Shown: positions 26,701-41,486, counted from the first letter of the stretch. The stretch: 64,000 nt of DNA from Numida meleagris (GCF_002078875.1 NC_034414.1:34324753-34388752); one strand, 5' to 3'. Made by a program: numbers and translations. The notes: generated from the sequence alone by a model not told the origin.

Positions 26701-29694
26701 TTTGGTAAAACAACATTTGGTAGAAATTGTCTTAAGGGAAAGGCAATGGAGAAAAGGAAAAATCTAGATTAATGTATATAAACAGTATTAAACGAACTTC
26801 TAAAAAGCGGATTGAATAATATGTGTTTGTTAACAATGTATTTGATGATTCACTGGGAAAAAAAATATCTCCTATATTATTCACAAATATTATTCGAACA
26901 TCCAAAAAATACCCCACACAAAAGCTATGACTTCAAGTTTCCAGTGACATTTGCAGGATGACATTCATATCTCTCTGAATCCTTAGTATTACTGTTCCAT
27001 TAGCTTTTTAGGACATCATTCTTCACAGCTAGATGGGTGAGACTCCACTGCAAGATTTTGCCCTCTATCTTCCAATGTGTTACACTCAGAAAAATATTTT
27101 TATGTTTATTACATTTAAGACAGTTCAATACATCTCTCATTTGATAGCTGAAAGCACTTTTTTTTTCCACAGCAACAATAACAAATCAGAAAATCAGATC
27201 ATACTCCTTAAATAGTTAGTAATAGTGCTCACATATCACTAACAAGGAAACTTGATTTTGAATGCTTTACACTTTTGACAGACTGCAAATGCAAAATGCA
27301 GATTGCAGACAAATATTTTCGTATTTATTGCTCCCATCTCATTTGATGTGAGTGGAACACAGATATTTAAACATGCTGATATCTCTTTATTCATTTATCC
27401 CCAAAGGTAGATAAGACTTACACTGTGTCAAGTATATTTCTTCTAAGGATACATTCTCACAGTTTATGTCATCTCTAGGTAATGAGTGACCTTGTTATAG
27501 CCACTTGCATAGGGACAGATTTTCACTATGAGGACTGCAGAGGCTACTATTCATATATCATTCTGACTTCAAAACCACAGGTAGATTTTTGAGGACACTG
27601 TGTGAAGAGAGATTATGCGTAAATAGTCCTGTACACATACACATTCTCATAAAGACACATTCTTTCACAAGTCAAAAGCAACTTGTGGTCCCATTAGAAA
27701 AACTGAAGACAGCTGAAGCTAGTTCCACTCCAAAAAGGAAAATATTTGTCATAAACGTCTCATGTTAAATATGTCAGATGTGTCAAATATGAATCAAATG
27801 TGATTTACACATACAGATATTATAGAGAGTATGCCAGACTGTTTGCGTATAAGACAAGAGCGCCTCCATTCATAGGGTTGTATTCTAACCTTTGTCCTAG
27901 GAAGAACTACGTATATAACAATCTTCCTAAAGAGGAATAATGCTTTTATATTCCTTGGGATTACTCACATGCACTCAATTATTTTTAGGCAGAATAGTTG
28001 AGAATCTCGGTAAATCACAATCAGATGGCAAGTATAACAAATGCATGAATAAACTAGCACAAATGTTCAGCACAGATCTGATCCAGCTCTTTTGAAATCC
28101 ATGGAAGTCAGCTTCAGCTGAACTAAACCCTTCCCCCTTTGGAATTCCATTTGGTGAAACATATTTTAATTATTTTTCTCATTCTAATTTCAAGAAAGTC
28201 TCACAGTGAAGTGCTAAAGATGGAAAAGAACAAGAAACTAACTAAATAAATGAAAATCAATTTTTGAGTGACTCCTTGATCAGAAGACATGACTAGCAAA
28301 ATTAATAACCTTATACTTAGAGACTTTTAATAAATAGTTGCATATGTTCTTCTTGAATATAGGAGGAAAATTTTAACAAGGCCCACAACATTCAGTTAGG
28401 TTGTAACAGGGGAGCCTCACAAATTTCTAAGGAGTGACTCACTGGTATCTCCAACAGTGTTTCAAATATTTTTGAAAGAATATACCTAATAAATCGAGAA
28501 AGTTGAGATAACAAAAAGCATATTGCAGAAGGCTCAAAGTTTGATATGAAATGTTTTGGTTTTTTTCTTTGACTGATTGGATAGCTTCCACGAAGATGAA
28601 ATACAAGCTAAAAGATTTACAGATAACTATATTGCTGTGTTGTTGCTAAAATATTAAGAAACCACTGTCCCACTGGGTAAATTTTAACAGATATTGTCAT
28701 ACTAGCTAATGAATAGCTGTAGGGTAATGAAAAAAAAAAAGAGATTGTAGGACCCTGGGATTCCAAAACAGAATGTCTGTAAGTAATCCACACTCAAAGA
28801 AAAATGTCACTTTCCTTCTCCCCTCCTTCTCATTAATTACATATAGAACACATGTTCAACATTTGGTAGATGTTGCTTGAAGGCAATTTTTTTCTGGAAA
28901 CAGCCTCAAGGCATCCTCCACTCCCTTTTCATTATAGGAAAGTATGACCTAGAAATTCTGAATAATAACCTTAAATGAAAAATGTTTTCAAATACTCATA
29001 GGAGTGGGCAGCCGTTTTGAAGAAAAGATAGATGCATCACTACCAGAGAAATACAGTTATGTCCTTTCTGAAATTATGCAAGAATTTTGTTTCACATTAT
29101 ATAGTGAAATAATGAGAGGAACATTTTCAGTATGCATTGCCAGATCAACACAGAATTGAACAGCTACTGTGCATTTAAAACAAATATTTAAACATTAAAA
29201 CTAGCTATAATCTGCCAAATCTCACCTTCCGCTACAATTAATTGAAATAAAACTATCTGGATCGTTTATGCTCAAAAAAGTACTTGAAAATTATTAAAAA
29301 GGCAAAATTAGCAAGATCTATTTTCTCAACAATTATTGTTTGTTAAAGGAGGTAAAGAAAAGTTCCACAGTCCAGAGTTATCCTGTAAAATAAGGCATCC
29401 ACACTCACAGAACATACATGTGGTACATGGAAGGGGGAAAAGTACATCATTTGTAATAAACCACTCCTCACAAACTCAGGTTTAATCTGCCAAACTATGT
29501 ATTTTAATGCTAATCCCAAGAATTCGTATGGCCTCAACTTGACATAAGTGATAGGAATCTATCTTTCTATCTTTATGACATCAGATTATGCCATTTTTCT
29601 AATAAAGCAGTCATCCATACGTTTGTGGCCCTAACATATTGGGGTTCTTTGTTTTTGCCTTTCTTAACTGTATTAGGGTATACTGCAAGCAGTT
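17763..29694. other. Unique AT-rich sequence, no confirmed gene
   Basis: Long unique stretch with no transposon recognised. A coding-looking minus-strand segment around 20553-20677 is listed separately. Other open frames (for example several overlapping minus-strand frames at 21931-22369) are short, rich in Tyr/Ser/Phe/Leu and look like chance openings in AT-rich DNA. Simple tracts include an A run near 28731-28740. Confidence 0.55.
20553..20677 (-). other. Candidate exon, spectrin-repeat-like helix
   Basis: On the minus strand, a splice-acceptor-like 'ttctgcacag' precedes 20677 and a donor-like GGAG|GTAATA follows 20553 (GT at 20552-20551). An alternative acceptor, ttgcag, would start the exon at 20652. 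The frame between reads MNDSAVAEKINMLANEIQAL then HRGWNELLYQYSGG, using codons unlike the AT-rich surroundings (CTG, ATC, CAG, CTC, CAC). The spacing I-x2-L-x3-W-x2-L is the pattern of a spectrin-repeat helix. The open frame is longer than the proposed exon, from about 20757 to 20416. The parent gene is not recognised; it is not a stretch of dystrophin as far as I can recall. A chance open frame remains possible. Confidence 0.28.
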
Positions 29695-30145
29695 TAAGAG
29701 AGGGGATCCCTCTATTCTGCAGCATTGTTAAGGCTGCACCTGGTGTTCTGTTTTCGGTTCTAGGTCCACAGGTTCATGAGAAGCATGGACATACCAGAAT
29801 GAGTTGAATGTACGGCTGCTAAGATCGTGAAGATTCTGGAGCACTTCTCCCATAAGGAAAGGCTGAGAGACTTGAAACTTTCTGGAGTCAGAAGAAAAGA
29901 CTCAGGGAGAACCTCATCAATATATATAACTACCTGAAGGAAGGATGCAATGAAGATGGAGCCAGCCTCATTACAGTGGTGCCCAGTCACAGGACAAAAG
30001 GCAATGGACACCAGCTTGAACATAAAGGTATCCATGTAAAAATCAGGAAGCACTTCTTCATTGTGCTGGTGACTGAGCACCAGCACAGGTTGCCCAGAGA
30101 AGCTCAGGTGTCTCCCTCCTTGGAGATCTTCTAAAACCACCTACC
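29695..30145 (+). mobile_element. Old CR1 LINE fragment
   Basis: This is a plus-strand CR1 ORF2 C-terminal fragment. From 29700 the frame reads SLYSA then L-H-L, matching the family's LYSALxRPHLEYC block. It continues through 'cataaggaaaggctgagaga', 'gaacctcatcaatatatata', 'actacctgaaggaaggatgc' and 'caggttgcccagagaagctc'. It ends around the last ORF2 codons without a recognisable 3' UTR or octamer tail, so both ends are lost. It is strongly diverged, with frameshifts and stops. The 126-codon minus-strand frame at 29760-30140 is an antisense shadow. Confidence 0.85.
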
Positions 30146-30314
30146 ATTCTGAGATTTCTGGGGAAAAGAAAGAAAAAGAAAATATAATTCCCCTAACACT
30201 CACATCCTCCTTTAAAAACATTTCTTTCACTAAGATTTTTGTAGTACTGAACTACACTGATTTCAACAGTGTTAATTACTGCTCTGAGAGAATATAGTTT
30301 GGTTTAAATTCTCT

Positions 30315-30362
30315 CATATTATTATAATATGATAATATGATAATATATCATATAATAATATG
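30315..30362. repeat. AT hairpin with 12-bp perfect arms
   Basis: catattattata (30315-30326) is perfectly complementary to tataataatatg (30351-30362), with a 24-base AT-rich loop between them. It could extrude as a cruciform. No gene is adjacent, so it is not interpreted as a terminator. Confidence 0.75.
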
Positions 30363-32436
30363 ATAACAGAAGTTAACATGAAAAAGAAACTAATAGAAAA
30401 AGTAAAAAACATAAGATATAGTATTAATTCATATAACTTACAAAATGATTCAAATACTGAGAAGTATTTCTACAGGAGCAAATTTTAAGAGAGATACTGG
30501 TGCATTTTACACCCCATTCAAAGCCAAAAAATATCTCCTTACATTTCTTTCTGTACATTAAATTGTGCTCTGAAATGGGTGTCATGATTCTTGTCTGAAA
30601 AAAAAAAGTAACAGAAGCAGCAAGAATAGTTTCCAATTGCAGGGCAGATTCACTACCAACTTTTGCTAGACAGAATTTGCCCACTAAATGAAAAGTAACT
30701 TCCTGGCAGCCTTACTGTAGTATTCTTAACAAAATGAATGATCCTCTACTTTAGTTAGAACTCCCAGAAAGAACAGAAGTTCAAGTGTCTTCTAGTCTCT
30801 TAAATACTTTCCAAGCTTTGTCTCTGCTGTCAAAAAAGTGAGATTATACTATAATACATGCATTAGCTGTCTTGCCTCAGTTCCTCAGGGAGGCCAGATA
30901 CTGCAGTTTTAAATGAGCTAAACCAGTGGTAAGAAGAAGTGTTGATATCAGCTATATTACAGAGAAGACCGCAGATGTGTGACCTTCACTGTGAATTCAC
31001 AGTAAGATGACAATGGATGGTTACCTTGTCACATCTCTACCAATTCCAACTCTGCAGAAGTGGAGACACAGCATGGGTCACAGTCTGAAACAGGATGGAT
31101 TTTAAGCAGTACAGTCTGTGCCCAGGCAGACAGGGATCTAAGGCCTGTGAGATGGGAGAAGCCAGGCTACAGCTTAGTAGCAAAGCAATTATTGAGTACG
31201 AGGGGAAAGCTCTGCCCAGGCCTTGCTTCTCCCCTCCCCTCTCCTGACTCTTTCATTAACTCCCCAAAATATAGTTGCTCCCACTGATAGAAAGTAGCGC
31301 AATCTAGTCTATCACTTTCATGACTGACATAAAAAGATACCTACATAATTTTGCTCTTTCTGTTTTTTTGATGACTTTTACCTAGCTCAACCAATCTTTT
31401 AGAAGGAACATTTCTGAGATGCACTAAGAATTGTAAATTGGTATCCTGTCTGAAATTTCATTTGTACCTTTGAAGAATTTCCTTCCACGAGTGAGAAGAT
31501 GTGGCAGGTTTATGTGTCTTCTATTTTCACTGTTCTGAAAATGTGACACAATATGTATATGCTTTATATCTTCCTGTCATCCTCTAACCTGGCACCTTAA
31601 TAAAATGGTAAAAGCATTAAACATAGTCAACATGTAAATGTCATTATCACAAACGTGAAGGAATAGTCAAAGGTATCCTGATTTAATAAATGGGAAAGAG
31701 GGGGGAGAGAACACAGGTATGAGCATAGTCAGGGCTTGTTTCAAGTGGGTACTGAAGTCTAGCCTGAGATTTACTAGTCAGCATCATTGATAAAAAGGAT
31801 AATTAATGGAGCCTGCACTTAAGAGATAAAGGATAACACTGAATTTTATTAATTTTCTAGGAATAAGAAGCAACAGTAGACTAACCAAACTGAAGTTTCT
31901 GCTGCCTTTAAATTCTCTCCAGCTATTGCTCCGCATTAAAATACACCAAATCTGCAAGTAAAATACAGAGCATGAAACTTGGCAACAAGAATTGTACCCT
32001 GCAGTAATCATTTTTCTGCAATTGCACTAATTTGCCATAAATATCCAACTCAAGATGTTCATCCAGAGCGCTTGTTTATTCTTCACATATATCAATACAT
32101 ATTGTGCAGAATAAGGTACAAAATTTGCTCATGTCTTTAGAAAGTATTTTTCAGTAATTTATGCATATGTCGGTCTTTAGATATCCCTGGATATACACTT
32201 AAAATAAGTAGAAACACACAGCTGTAAACCATAAGGATGTTTTCTGTAAAAAATTCACATCTGTGTATGAAGGTAAGCAGAGAGATGCCAGAGCCTTAGG
32301 CTTTTGATAGTGAATGGATTTATGAATTTTAAAAGGACATCACTGAAAAAAGATTCAAAGCAAATACTCTTGGTCAGATTGGTGTGGTGAACTGACCCCC
32401 AGCCAACAGCTGGTCCTGCCATGATCCTTTCTGAAC

Positions 32437-32460
32437 TTTTTTTTTACAAAAAAAAAAAAA
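32437..32460. repeat. T9-AC-A13 inverted homopolymer
   Basis: Nine T residues, then AC, then thirteen A residues give a small perfect hairpin in low-complexity DNA. Confidence 0.75.
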
Positions 32461-35400
32461 TAAAACCCTTTTCTATCTTTGATCAGTTTTTGTTTTGCTT
32501 TGCAGTCCAGTTCTAGCTCTGCCAGTAAAATGAAGAATGAAATTGTAGCTCTTTTCCTTAAATCCATATTTGAATATAAGCTGTTCTACTATCTTTTGTT
32601 ATAGCCTTGTATACTTCATTAACATGTTTCTCTGATAAAGAGAATAAAAGGAGTATCTGTGCAATAATCTTGTCAAAAAACACATATTTTGTATTAGAAC
32701 AATTTTTGTATTAGAATAACTGCCTAAAAATATTAAAGACTGGGAAAGAAAAGTATTGAAGATGATAGAAAAGGGTGGTTACTCACTATTTATTTAATGA
32801 TGAAGCTTCCTTTTACTTTGTAAGTTCAAGTTAATTTCTCAAGCAAATGACATAGTAAATCTTCCGTTTTACTTTCCCTACAATCAATAAGGATCATAGT
32901 CACCTCAAGTACACAATATGAGACTCTGTCAAATCACATTGTTTTGACCAGATGGTATTTTAGGAGATAGTCTGGTCCCGACCATTCTTTTGCAGTTAAT
33001 AGTCCTTTTAACTGCATACATAACAGCTTCACATTCGATGACTTCTCAGTTAATGTTCACTAAAACAGATAAATCTTTTGCGAGTGCCGCAATAGTATCA
33101 GACAATCCTTGTTCTACACATACATTTTGTCTTGATTTTATACGTTAGTTGATTCTGGGAGTGCTTGTACAGCCCAAACTCAGCAAAAAAGACTGTGAGA
33201 ACAGCTTTTAGGACAGAAATGTGAGTGTGAACAAAGTACACAAATGGAGTAAAACATTTTTGTCAAGTACTGATGAAGATGAAGAACCATCACCTGGATT
33301 AAATCAATGAGACTTTTGAAGTGAAGAAGGAGTTGGCTTCAAAAGAAGTGTAAAACAGTATGCATTCTTTTAACAGTAGAAAGAGAACTTTGAGCAGAAA
33401 TACCACCACTGCCCACAGCCACTCCTCAGCACCAGGTTGAGTCCTTCCCTATGGGAAGCTGGAAGAATCTGGACCCATCTAGGTACGGCACACGGGGGAT
33501 CCTCAGCCTGCACAGCATGGGAGGCATTGGTGTGGAACAGGGAGTGGGAACACCCTCATCTCTGAGCAGGGGTGTGCAAGCAGAGTAAGGTGCTCACCCT
33601 GCAGAGCGGATCTATTGGTAGCCCACACCATCAGTGATGGAGAGAGGTGACGGAACAGATTATTAGATGGCATTACTTGGTTATTTAGAAGTTTCTGATG
33701 TTTATTAATACCTTGTAAGTACCTTGCATTTTGATTTATCTTCTGTATTGCTGATATTGAACATGAATATATAGTTCATTGACTGCTGGCTAATCACATG
33801 TCGCTGATAAATCAATACACCACCTTGATCAAGATTTGATTTAAACATCATGACCTGGGCAGTTTTTCCTCCTGCAGCAAGAAAGGTAAGTCGTATAGTA
33901 ACTCTTACTAAGCAAAATACATTTAAAATTTGATATTTAAAATTTGAAGAGTACTTCTATTCTTCATTAAAACCATATGAATTTTAACAAAAGTAATAAA
34001 ATACAAATCTTTGCTAAAGTAAAAATGTACATGAAACTAATTAGGTTATTAATTTTCTCAGAAATTTTGAAATACTTTAATTCCATTTATAATTCCACAT
34101 CAACCCCTAACTAGTGAACTATCCTAAAAGGCAGCAATTTACAACAAATCCACATTATTTATGAGTGAGCTGGAGTGAACAATGCTTCTGCTTTGGGCTT
34201 TTTGCACCAATCACTGCACAACACTTATAAACTGTTGTGGTAACTTTCACAGTCTTCTAAAAGATGAAGTGGTCATTTATTCCTTACACGTACTCCTTAC
34301 ACAAGCAGCCATGTTGATGTAAACAGTGCATGAACATACTGAGTATATTTTGGATCCATGCTGCACAGAAAACTGATTTTTTAATCTCCCAGCCTTGTAA
34401 AAATCAATTAATTAATGATTTTGTAGATTAGACACCTGTTTATCTGTTTCCTGTGAAAAATGCTTACTTTGTACCATTGCTACCTCTAAAGAAAGATCAC
34501 AAAACCTGAAATGGAAAGCAGGTTTTCTTTTTTCACTTTTTGTACTTTAAGATGCACTATAAGAAAAAAATATTACAATCTTGGAGCTGCATTAAAATCT
34601 CTTCTGTGTTTGATTTAGAGAGATCAAATGAATGTTTCTCAGTTTTCCAAGAAGTGACTTAGTGGGTAGAACCTCATGGCTAGGGTTTGAAGTCATGCTG
34701 GTGATGGTTCTTCATCACTTATCTCCAGATCATTAGGAAATAAATGTCCATTTGTGGATTCTCTCTTACATGAACTGGTGTGTTGAGAGTATAGCTGCAA
34801 AACATTGCCTTATATAGTTTGTAGAGCATCCATTTTGTTATTTATTTAGAACTGTCTTCATTTCTGTTGTAGATACTTTGAATAGCTGGTATCTCACTTG
34901 AAAGTACTGATGCAGTAATAGTGTTGTAATGAAAATATCTTTTTCTACAAACTTACATTTAAGTGGTGTCTTTGTAAACTGCAATGAGGCACCAGTCATC
35001 ATGGTTCAGGAAGTTAGTCAAAGTCCTTTAAATATTATAAGAACTGAAAACTAAATAATTCAAGAACCTTAAAGGCAATGAGTTTATAAATATAGTCTGT
35101 GTTTCATATTCTTCTGCTACACTGAAATTTTGTGATGTTTCTTGCAAAATCACCTGTACATGAAGAAAAGTAAAATTAAAGGCTCTTAGGTGCATGAGGT
35201 ATGAAATTATTTTTATAAATCCACCTTCAGCAGAAAAAAAGGTAAACAAAATGAAGACACAGAAATTTTTAAGAAAATTCTCTCTGTAAGTATACACTCA
35301 TTTAGCCAAATCTGTCACCATGTAAAGTCAGCAGAGTGCAAGCATATTAAAGGAACTACTCACAATGTGCAAAAATTCAGCCTACCTGCACATTTGTGGA

Positions 35401-38400
35401 AGATTGGGCCACAAAGAGAGAAAATGAAAAAGTATAGGATAATTCTAAAATATGAACTGAAAAAAAAAGTGCTACTCTAGTAAGATGTACAGTAAAATGA
35501 AATTTTGTCATGTGCTGAAGTCCAAAAGTAGGCCACCAAAGCCTATAAAAAACTGAAGAATAATGACTAATGAACAAGTCAAGGTCATAAAAGACATTTA
35601 TTTTGCTTGATACTTCCTAATTGCATCATTTTATGCCGATACAATCCTGCAGTAAGATATTAATTAATACACCTTAAGACATCAAAAATATTACTTGATA
35701 AATGAACTGTATGTAAAAACTGGAAACTAAAATAGAAAATTCTTCAGATACTTGGTAGACATAATTACACACTAAAGTTCACGTCAATGTCAAAAAAATC
35801 TCCTTACAAAGAACAGAAGCTGTACTCATATAGACAGAATAGAACAGAGGGATTGTACTCTGGTAAAACCATTCCAAGATTTCAAGTTGGTGGTGAATAA
35901 TTGAGCAAGACCTCATATTGTGTTGTTGTAACCAACCAAGAGGTTAACACAAGCCATAGGTAAATAAACAAGAAACTAGGTAGTAGACAAATAGATGAGA
36001 CTTTACTTCCATGTATGGAGCAGGTAAGATAGATACTGGATCTTCATATCCATTCCTGCATGTTATAATTGTAAAAATATTCAAAAGCTGGGGAGAGTTC
36101 TGAAGAGCCTGAGAGAAAACTTTGCTGTAAAAAAGAGTTGGTTCTCCTATTAGATGTTCAAGAGTCTTCCCTGACTAAAGAAGAAAAAAAGTAGAAACAC
36201 ACAAATATCTCACGTCAGAAAGATCAGACTAGATAAATTCAACTTAGAAGTAAGACTTTCTACCTCAGTGATAAATGTGAATAAAGTGAATCACCCTTAA
36301 CATAACAAACAGCGGTAGGTTTTCCACATAAGGCATTGAAAACAACAGTTTTTCTTAAACTTCCTTTAAAAAATTTATTCTTTAAAAACTTATTTAGCTA
36401 TTTTTCAAACTTTTCTTTATTTCTGTTCAGCATTTTCTAATAAGGACAATTTAAAAAAAAAAAAACAGTGTTCTTTCATTTATTAAAATCACTTAAAATA
36501 TATTTTTGTTTTCCTCGATACCCTTCTACTTTCTATATAGTTTACTTGCATGATTTCATAGAAATTAATTATTCCACTGAAGTTTAGTAAGGGAGCAACT
36601 GAGCAAATTCTCTGGGTTATACTACTTAAGAGAAAAGATTGTTTCTGTCAAATAAAGCACTCTGATTATCCCTACTGCTTAAAAATCCCTGAATTTGTGT
36701 GGATATGTGTTGATTCTGACCATGACACAGAACATTCCACATGGAATTGAAACAGAAGGCCACAGATTTATTTAAATACAAAAAGCAGGTGTTCTGAATT
36801 CCCAGAATGCAAAGGGCTTCTTTTTATAAAACTCTGAAATACTCATGAAACATGGGGATGCCACACCCTGTAGCATCATGAACAGCAACTTTTCTCTCTT
36901 CAAATTAATAAAATGTAACAAATTTAAGACCTTGACAGCTTGATAACCCCACTATTTTGTGTTTCTGCACATATTTGCTCAGATATATGCAGAAAGACAG
37001 ATGTCTTTTTACAGTATGGTTACCCACACTAGTGACCTTAGGATTGGCTTATGCAGGTTTAATCTAAGCTTTATTAATTGCTGTTTGGAAGTGGCAGGGT
37101 TGTAAATAAAAGATTGATTGCTGTTTTAACAGCAAGAGATAATCAGTTATTATTCATGAAAGTCAGCAGGATAACAGAAAACTACAGAAAAAACAGTTTA
37201 GCGAAACTTCTAGGTTTCTCTATATTTGCTCACACCACTAATAACTCCCAAAGTCAAAGAATTTAAATACACCTATTAAAGCATGCACTAACAGCAAAAG
37301 GATAAAAAATATGGTGGGTCTATATGCAGCGTGTGGCTAAAGTGCTTGGTATTAGAGTTTTGCATTTCTCTAATCCAGCTCCTAAAGAATTCAGCTGTCT
37401 TACGTCTTTTGTTAAACTGGATATCCCGTTACGGAGAAAAAGTGGAGCACAGTTTAAATGACAAATGAAGAATTTAAATTATTAATTTTTATATAAAAAC
37501 TTTAAAAATATAACCAAAATGCAAAAGACATCTACTACTACTAATCCAATTATAGTTATTAACAATCTAAACACATAACAATGTGTTCAACAGTACTACA
37601 GCTAAAAGTTTTTGGCCTGTAAAATCTCCTGCTATTACCTTTTTTATGTGTGCGTGTTATTTGCACCCTTTCACTGCTCCTCTCATCTTATGGTCAACAG
37701 ATAACATCAAAGGTTTGGAAAGCTGGCAGAACCCTGGGATCTACAACATGTGAAGGGTGATTTTAATGTTAGGCATGAGTAATTCTAAGATTTTTTAGTG
37801 CATTTTAGACCTTGCTCTTTATTTACTGGTCTGTAACTTCATGTTACAGCCAATTTTGTTTTATATGGTATACTGTACATGTTAGATAACTATTCTTTAT
37901 CTTTTTTTTATTATCCCCCAAAACTGTTTTGTCCAGCTTCTAAGTTTGTATTACTTTCAACAAACCTCAGTCATGTTTTTTCAGAGCTCTGGATTAATGT
38001 TCCTAACCCTAGTTTTTGCAAATATTTTCAGCTGTAGGCTATTCCTTCACCACTGTCCAAGATTCAAAGTTTGCTCTCATAGATGTGAAAGGTAATCCTT
38101 AGCCTTTCTAAATCACTGGAAGCCACTAGATTACAAATGCTGTAGTGAATACTACGTATGAGCTGAAAAAATCTTGACAGATTTTTTAGAAGTCTCCTTC
38201 CACTGCCCAGCGCTAGACAAAACCCTTAACTGCACCTTGGCACATTTTGCTTCTCAAGGAAAATCCAATTTTGATCTGGAATCTTGAAATGCTAGCAAAT
38301 ATTCATACACAGCTTGTCACAGTATGTTCTTCCTTCTGCACATCTCTATGCGCTTCCTGTAACTAAAGAATCTAAAAGGTAGATGTTTATGTCAGTTCAG

Positions 38401-41400
38401 ACACCTACATTTTTTGTTTCTCCAGTGTTGCTCAAGTCTTTTTTCCTTAGCAGTCACCCTCACATGCAGCCCACTCTGGACCAGCTGGATGTATGCTGGA
38501 ACAGCGTACATCAGAGTGCCACCTGGCAACAAATGACTCCTGCTCTTTGGATCTAACAAAAACACTTTCCCCCATACAGGCAATGTCATTCACGCTGTAT
38601 GTGTGACTTGTTACACTCGTTTACATAGCAATTTGTTGCTTGAATTCTCTGCATTCAAACAAAGAGATTACATGCATGTAGCTAGAGAATTGCAGATTTT
38701 TTTGGTTATTTATGTGCACCTGATAAATACTGACAGAGTGCTGTTACAGCTGAAGGCTGTTTGCTAATTGCTACTGTTCAACTAATTGAGGTGTTAGTAG
38801 ACTGCTATCTGAGATACTGAGATTATGAAACCTGAGATGGCTGGGAAAAAAAAAAAAAGAAAATTATTTTAGTTACACTACCTCAGAATTCAGTAAAAGC
38901 GTTAACTTAAAATTACCATTAGTTATGGATAGATGTGTTTCTGCCTGATTGGAAAAGATGATTTAAAACTCTAGAGAAAGCACCTTCCATAGGTGTTTTG
39001 CTTTTTAATTCTTGAATAGCTATGTAAGTTCCCTGGAAATGGTGAACAGGTTGAGATTTAGCTGAAAATTAGGCATTGCCATATTGGAAGAGTAAAGGAA
39101 GGGAAGAGAACACTTGCCAGCAAAACTGTTTGTAACAAACTGTCTAATTAAGTACTTGAAAAAAAATGAACTTAAGACACAACCTTTCTTCTTGCATAGA
39201 AAGTCGAAGAGAGATTTAACCATTTGTGTTTCACTAGGTAAGCTATGTATTATCCAGTTCATAGAGAAGAGATCAGGGATTTGGACTTCCAGCTTAATTT
39301 TAGAAGGATTAAACTCTGGGTTCTGGTACAGACACAATATGCAATGGGAGCATTCCACGGAATAATCCAAAAAAAAAAATGGTTCTGCAAATGCCCTGCT
39401 ATGGAGCACTGTCTCCTGGAAACTAACAGAGTGGCAGTGCTTTAAATATTTATGAATTGAACTTGAAAGAATATTTGGAATGTGCATGAAAGCAATTGAT
39501 CTTGCTTAGGTAAAGATCTGGGCAGTACATCCTGCAACTAACAGGACTTTTCCATTACTAACAACATTTTCAAGTGATGACAAGATAAACTTGCAGAATC
39601 AGAAATTCAATAACCTCCTCCATATGTCTGAGCAGAAGAGAACTAGAACCAGAAGGAAATTAAAATTCATAGTGTTTCCTATCTTTACTTCAATATTTGC
39701 AACCAGAAAGGAAAAAAAAAAGCATTACCAAACAGGGTACAAAACTTTTCCTACAGGCTGTTCTTGACATCTACAAAGTTTACATGAAACCTTGCAGGAT
39801 GAGCCAAAAGACTGCAGATGAGTAAGTTCCAGGCAGATGCTGCTTTCAGTATGGCAACCATGCATTACCATATTGAGGTTTTTAACAAATATCTCTGCAT
39901 GCAGCCAGTTAACTGAGGGCAAATGATGGAATGAATATGGGTCTATAAAAGAACTGTAATAAAGGTAGTGGAGAAGGCTGGGGCTATCAGCCAGGATGAC
40001 ATACCTACATAGATAAGGTACAAAACCATGACAGGATAATTGATTTCCTGACAGCACAAAAATACTCAGCTGCAACCTTTTTAACATGGTGCCAAGTAAA
40101 GAATGAATTGGGGTTAGTCAGGACAGGAACTTTTCCCATCTCTTTAAAGTCAGAATAACAAGTGGAACAATTAGTGTACTTTTAGTAATCAATGACAAAA
40201 TAATACGCAACCACCATCACTTCACTGAAATAGTCTGGGCATGTTCAGCAGTGTTATCTGGTTTGTAAGGCATCAGTAAAATCTTATCACATATAATTCC
40301 AATCTTGAATCACATTTTAAAAATATACTGAGAATTATACACAATTGAATAATGTTTACATTTTCATTAAAATGAAGGACTGTAAAAAGTGGCCTCTGAT
40401 TCAATTGCTCTAAGTCAGAAAACACATACATACCACTGTATGTATGCACATAGGTATTCATAACAAAGGTCTCTCTAAAGGAAAAAGATTCCATGCAGCT
40501 ATTCTTCATAAAAGATACTTAATATACATATTATATACATATTAATATACATATTATTTGTTATACTTAATGTAATGACAGTCTAACAGTCTATACAAAG
40601 CCATGATTTAAGGGTGTTTATTAAAAACTAGTATAAAATAAACATCACTGATATGATCAAAACCCCTTGTTTGGTCTAAGGATCATGCCAGCATTCTAAA
40701 CAGTTCTGAAGCTGCTAATAATATCTCATTAAAATGATGCTACAAAAGTTGAGTCTGTTGGGGATTAAGATACAGTTGGATTATGTCTAATCACAAATTT
40801 CTGTCTGTTTGCCAAGGCTTTATAAAAGATTTTGTAGAATTCATAGAAGAGGAAAACAAGTTCCTGTACTTGATGCTAAGCAGATGTCATTGTTTTGTAA
40901 CAGCACAAAAAGTTCAAGGTAGATTGTTCACAATGATCAGTTCCTTGATAACACTGATTAAAAAAAATTAGTATGCCTAAGAAATATAGGTAACATTTTC
41001 AAATCACTCAGTATTATCAGAATCCTTGATTTTTGCTTAACTGTCTTGGAAGCAATCAATATCTGAATTTTTTCAATACAGATTTCTGGAAAATAATGAA
41101 TAAATTGAAATTCAAATGAAACAAAACTTCTTCACCTGTAAAAATTTCAGTAAAGCAAGGTACACACATCTACACAGGTGTTTCACTTGGTTTCTTTCTC
41201 ATTCTGTCCTGAAACTCTGGGTCCCAGTTCTAACCTACCGTATTCAGCTGTGTTGGTATAAATCTGGAATGGGCCTTTACTCACTGCAAAATTAACAGAA
41301 CTGCACCAATTTGGACAACCTTTGGATACACCTCAGAGTAAGCCTCAATGAAAAATACTGGCTATTAATGACAGATTTTGTGGCTTTTTTTTAAATAATG

Positions 41401-41486
41401 TAGGCTTGGTATATATTCTTATTGTAAACTGAAGTTCCCAAAAAAGCCTGTATTTTCCAGGTGTTTCACATAGCAGGCTCTTCTTT

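Noticed and set aside
29760..30140. 126-codon minus-strand open frame
   Set aside because: Antisense shadow of the plus-strand CR1 fragment.
38392..38589. 65-codon minus-strand frame with protein-like composition
   Set aside because: No clear splice sites, no family similarity and short. Not enough to call an exon.
39020..39487. 155-codon minus-strand open frame
   Set aside because: No motif or family similarity. Overlapping frames on the other strand are equally open, which suggests chance.
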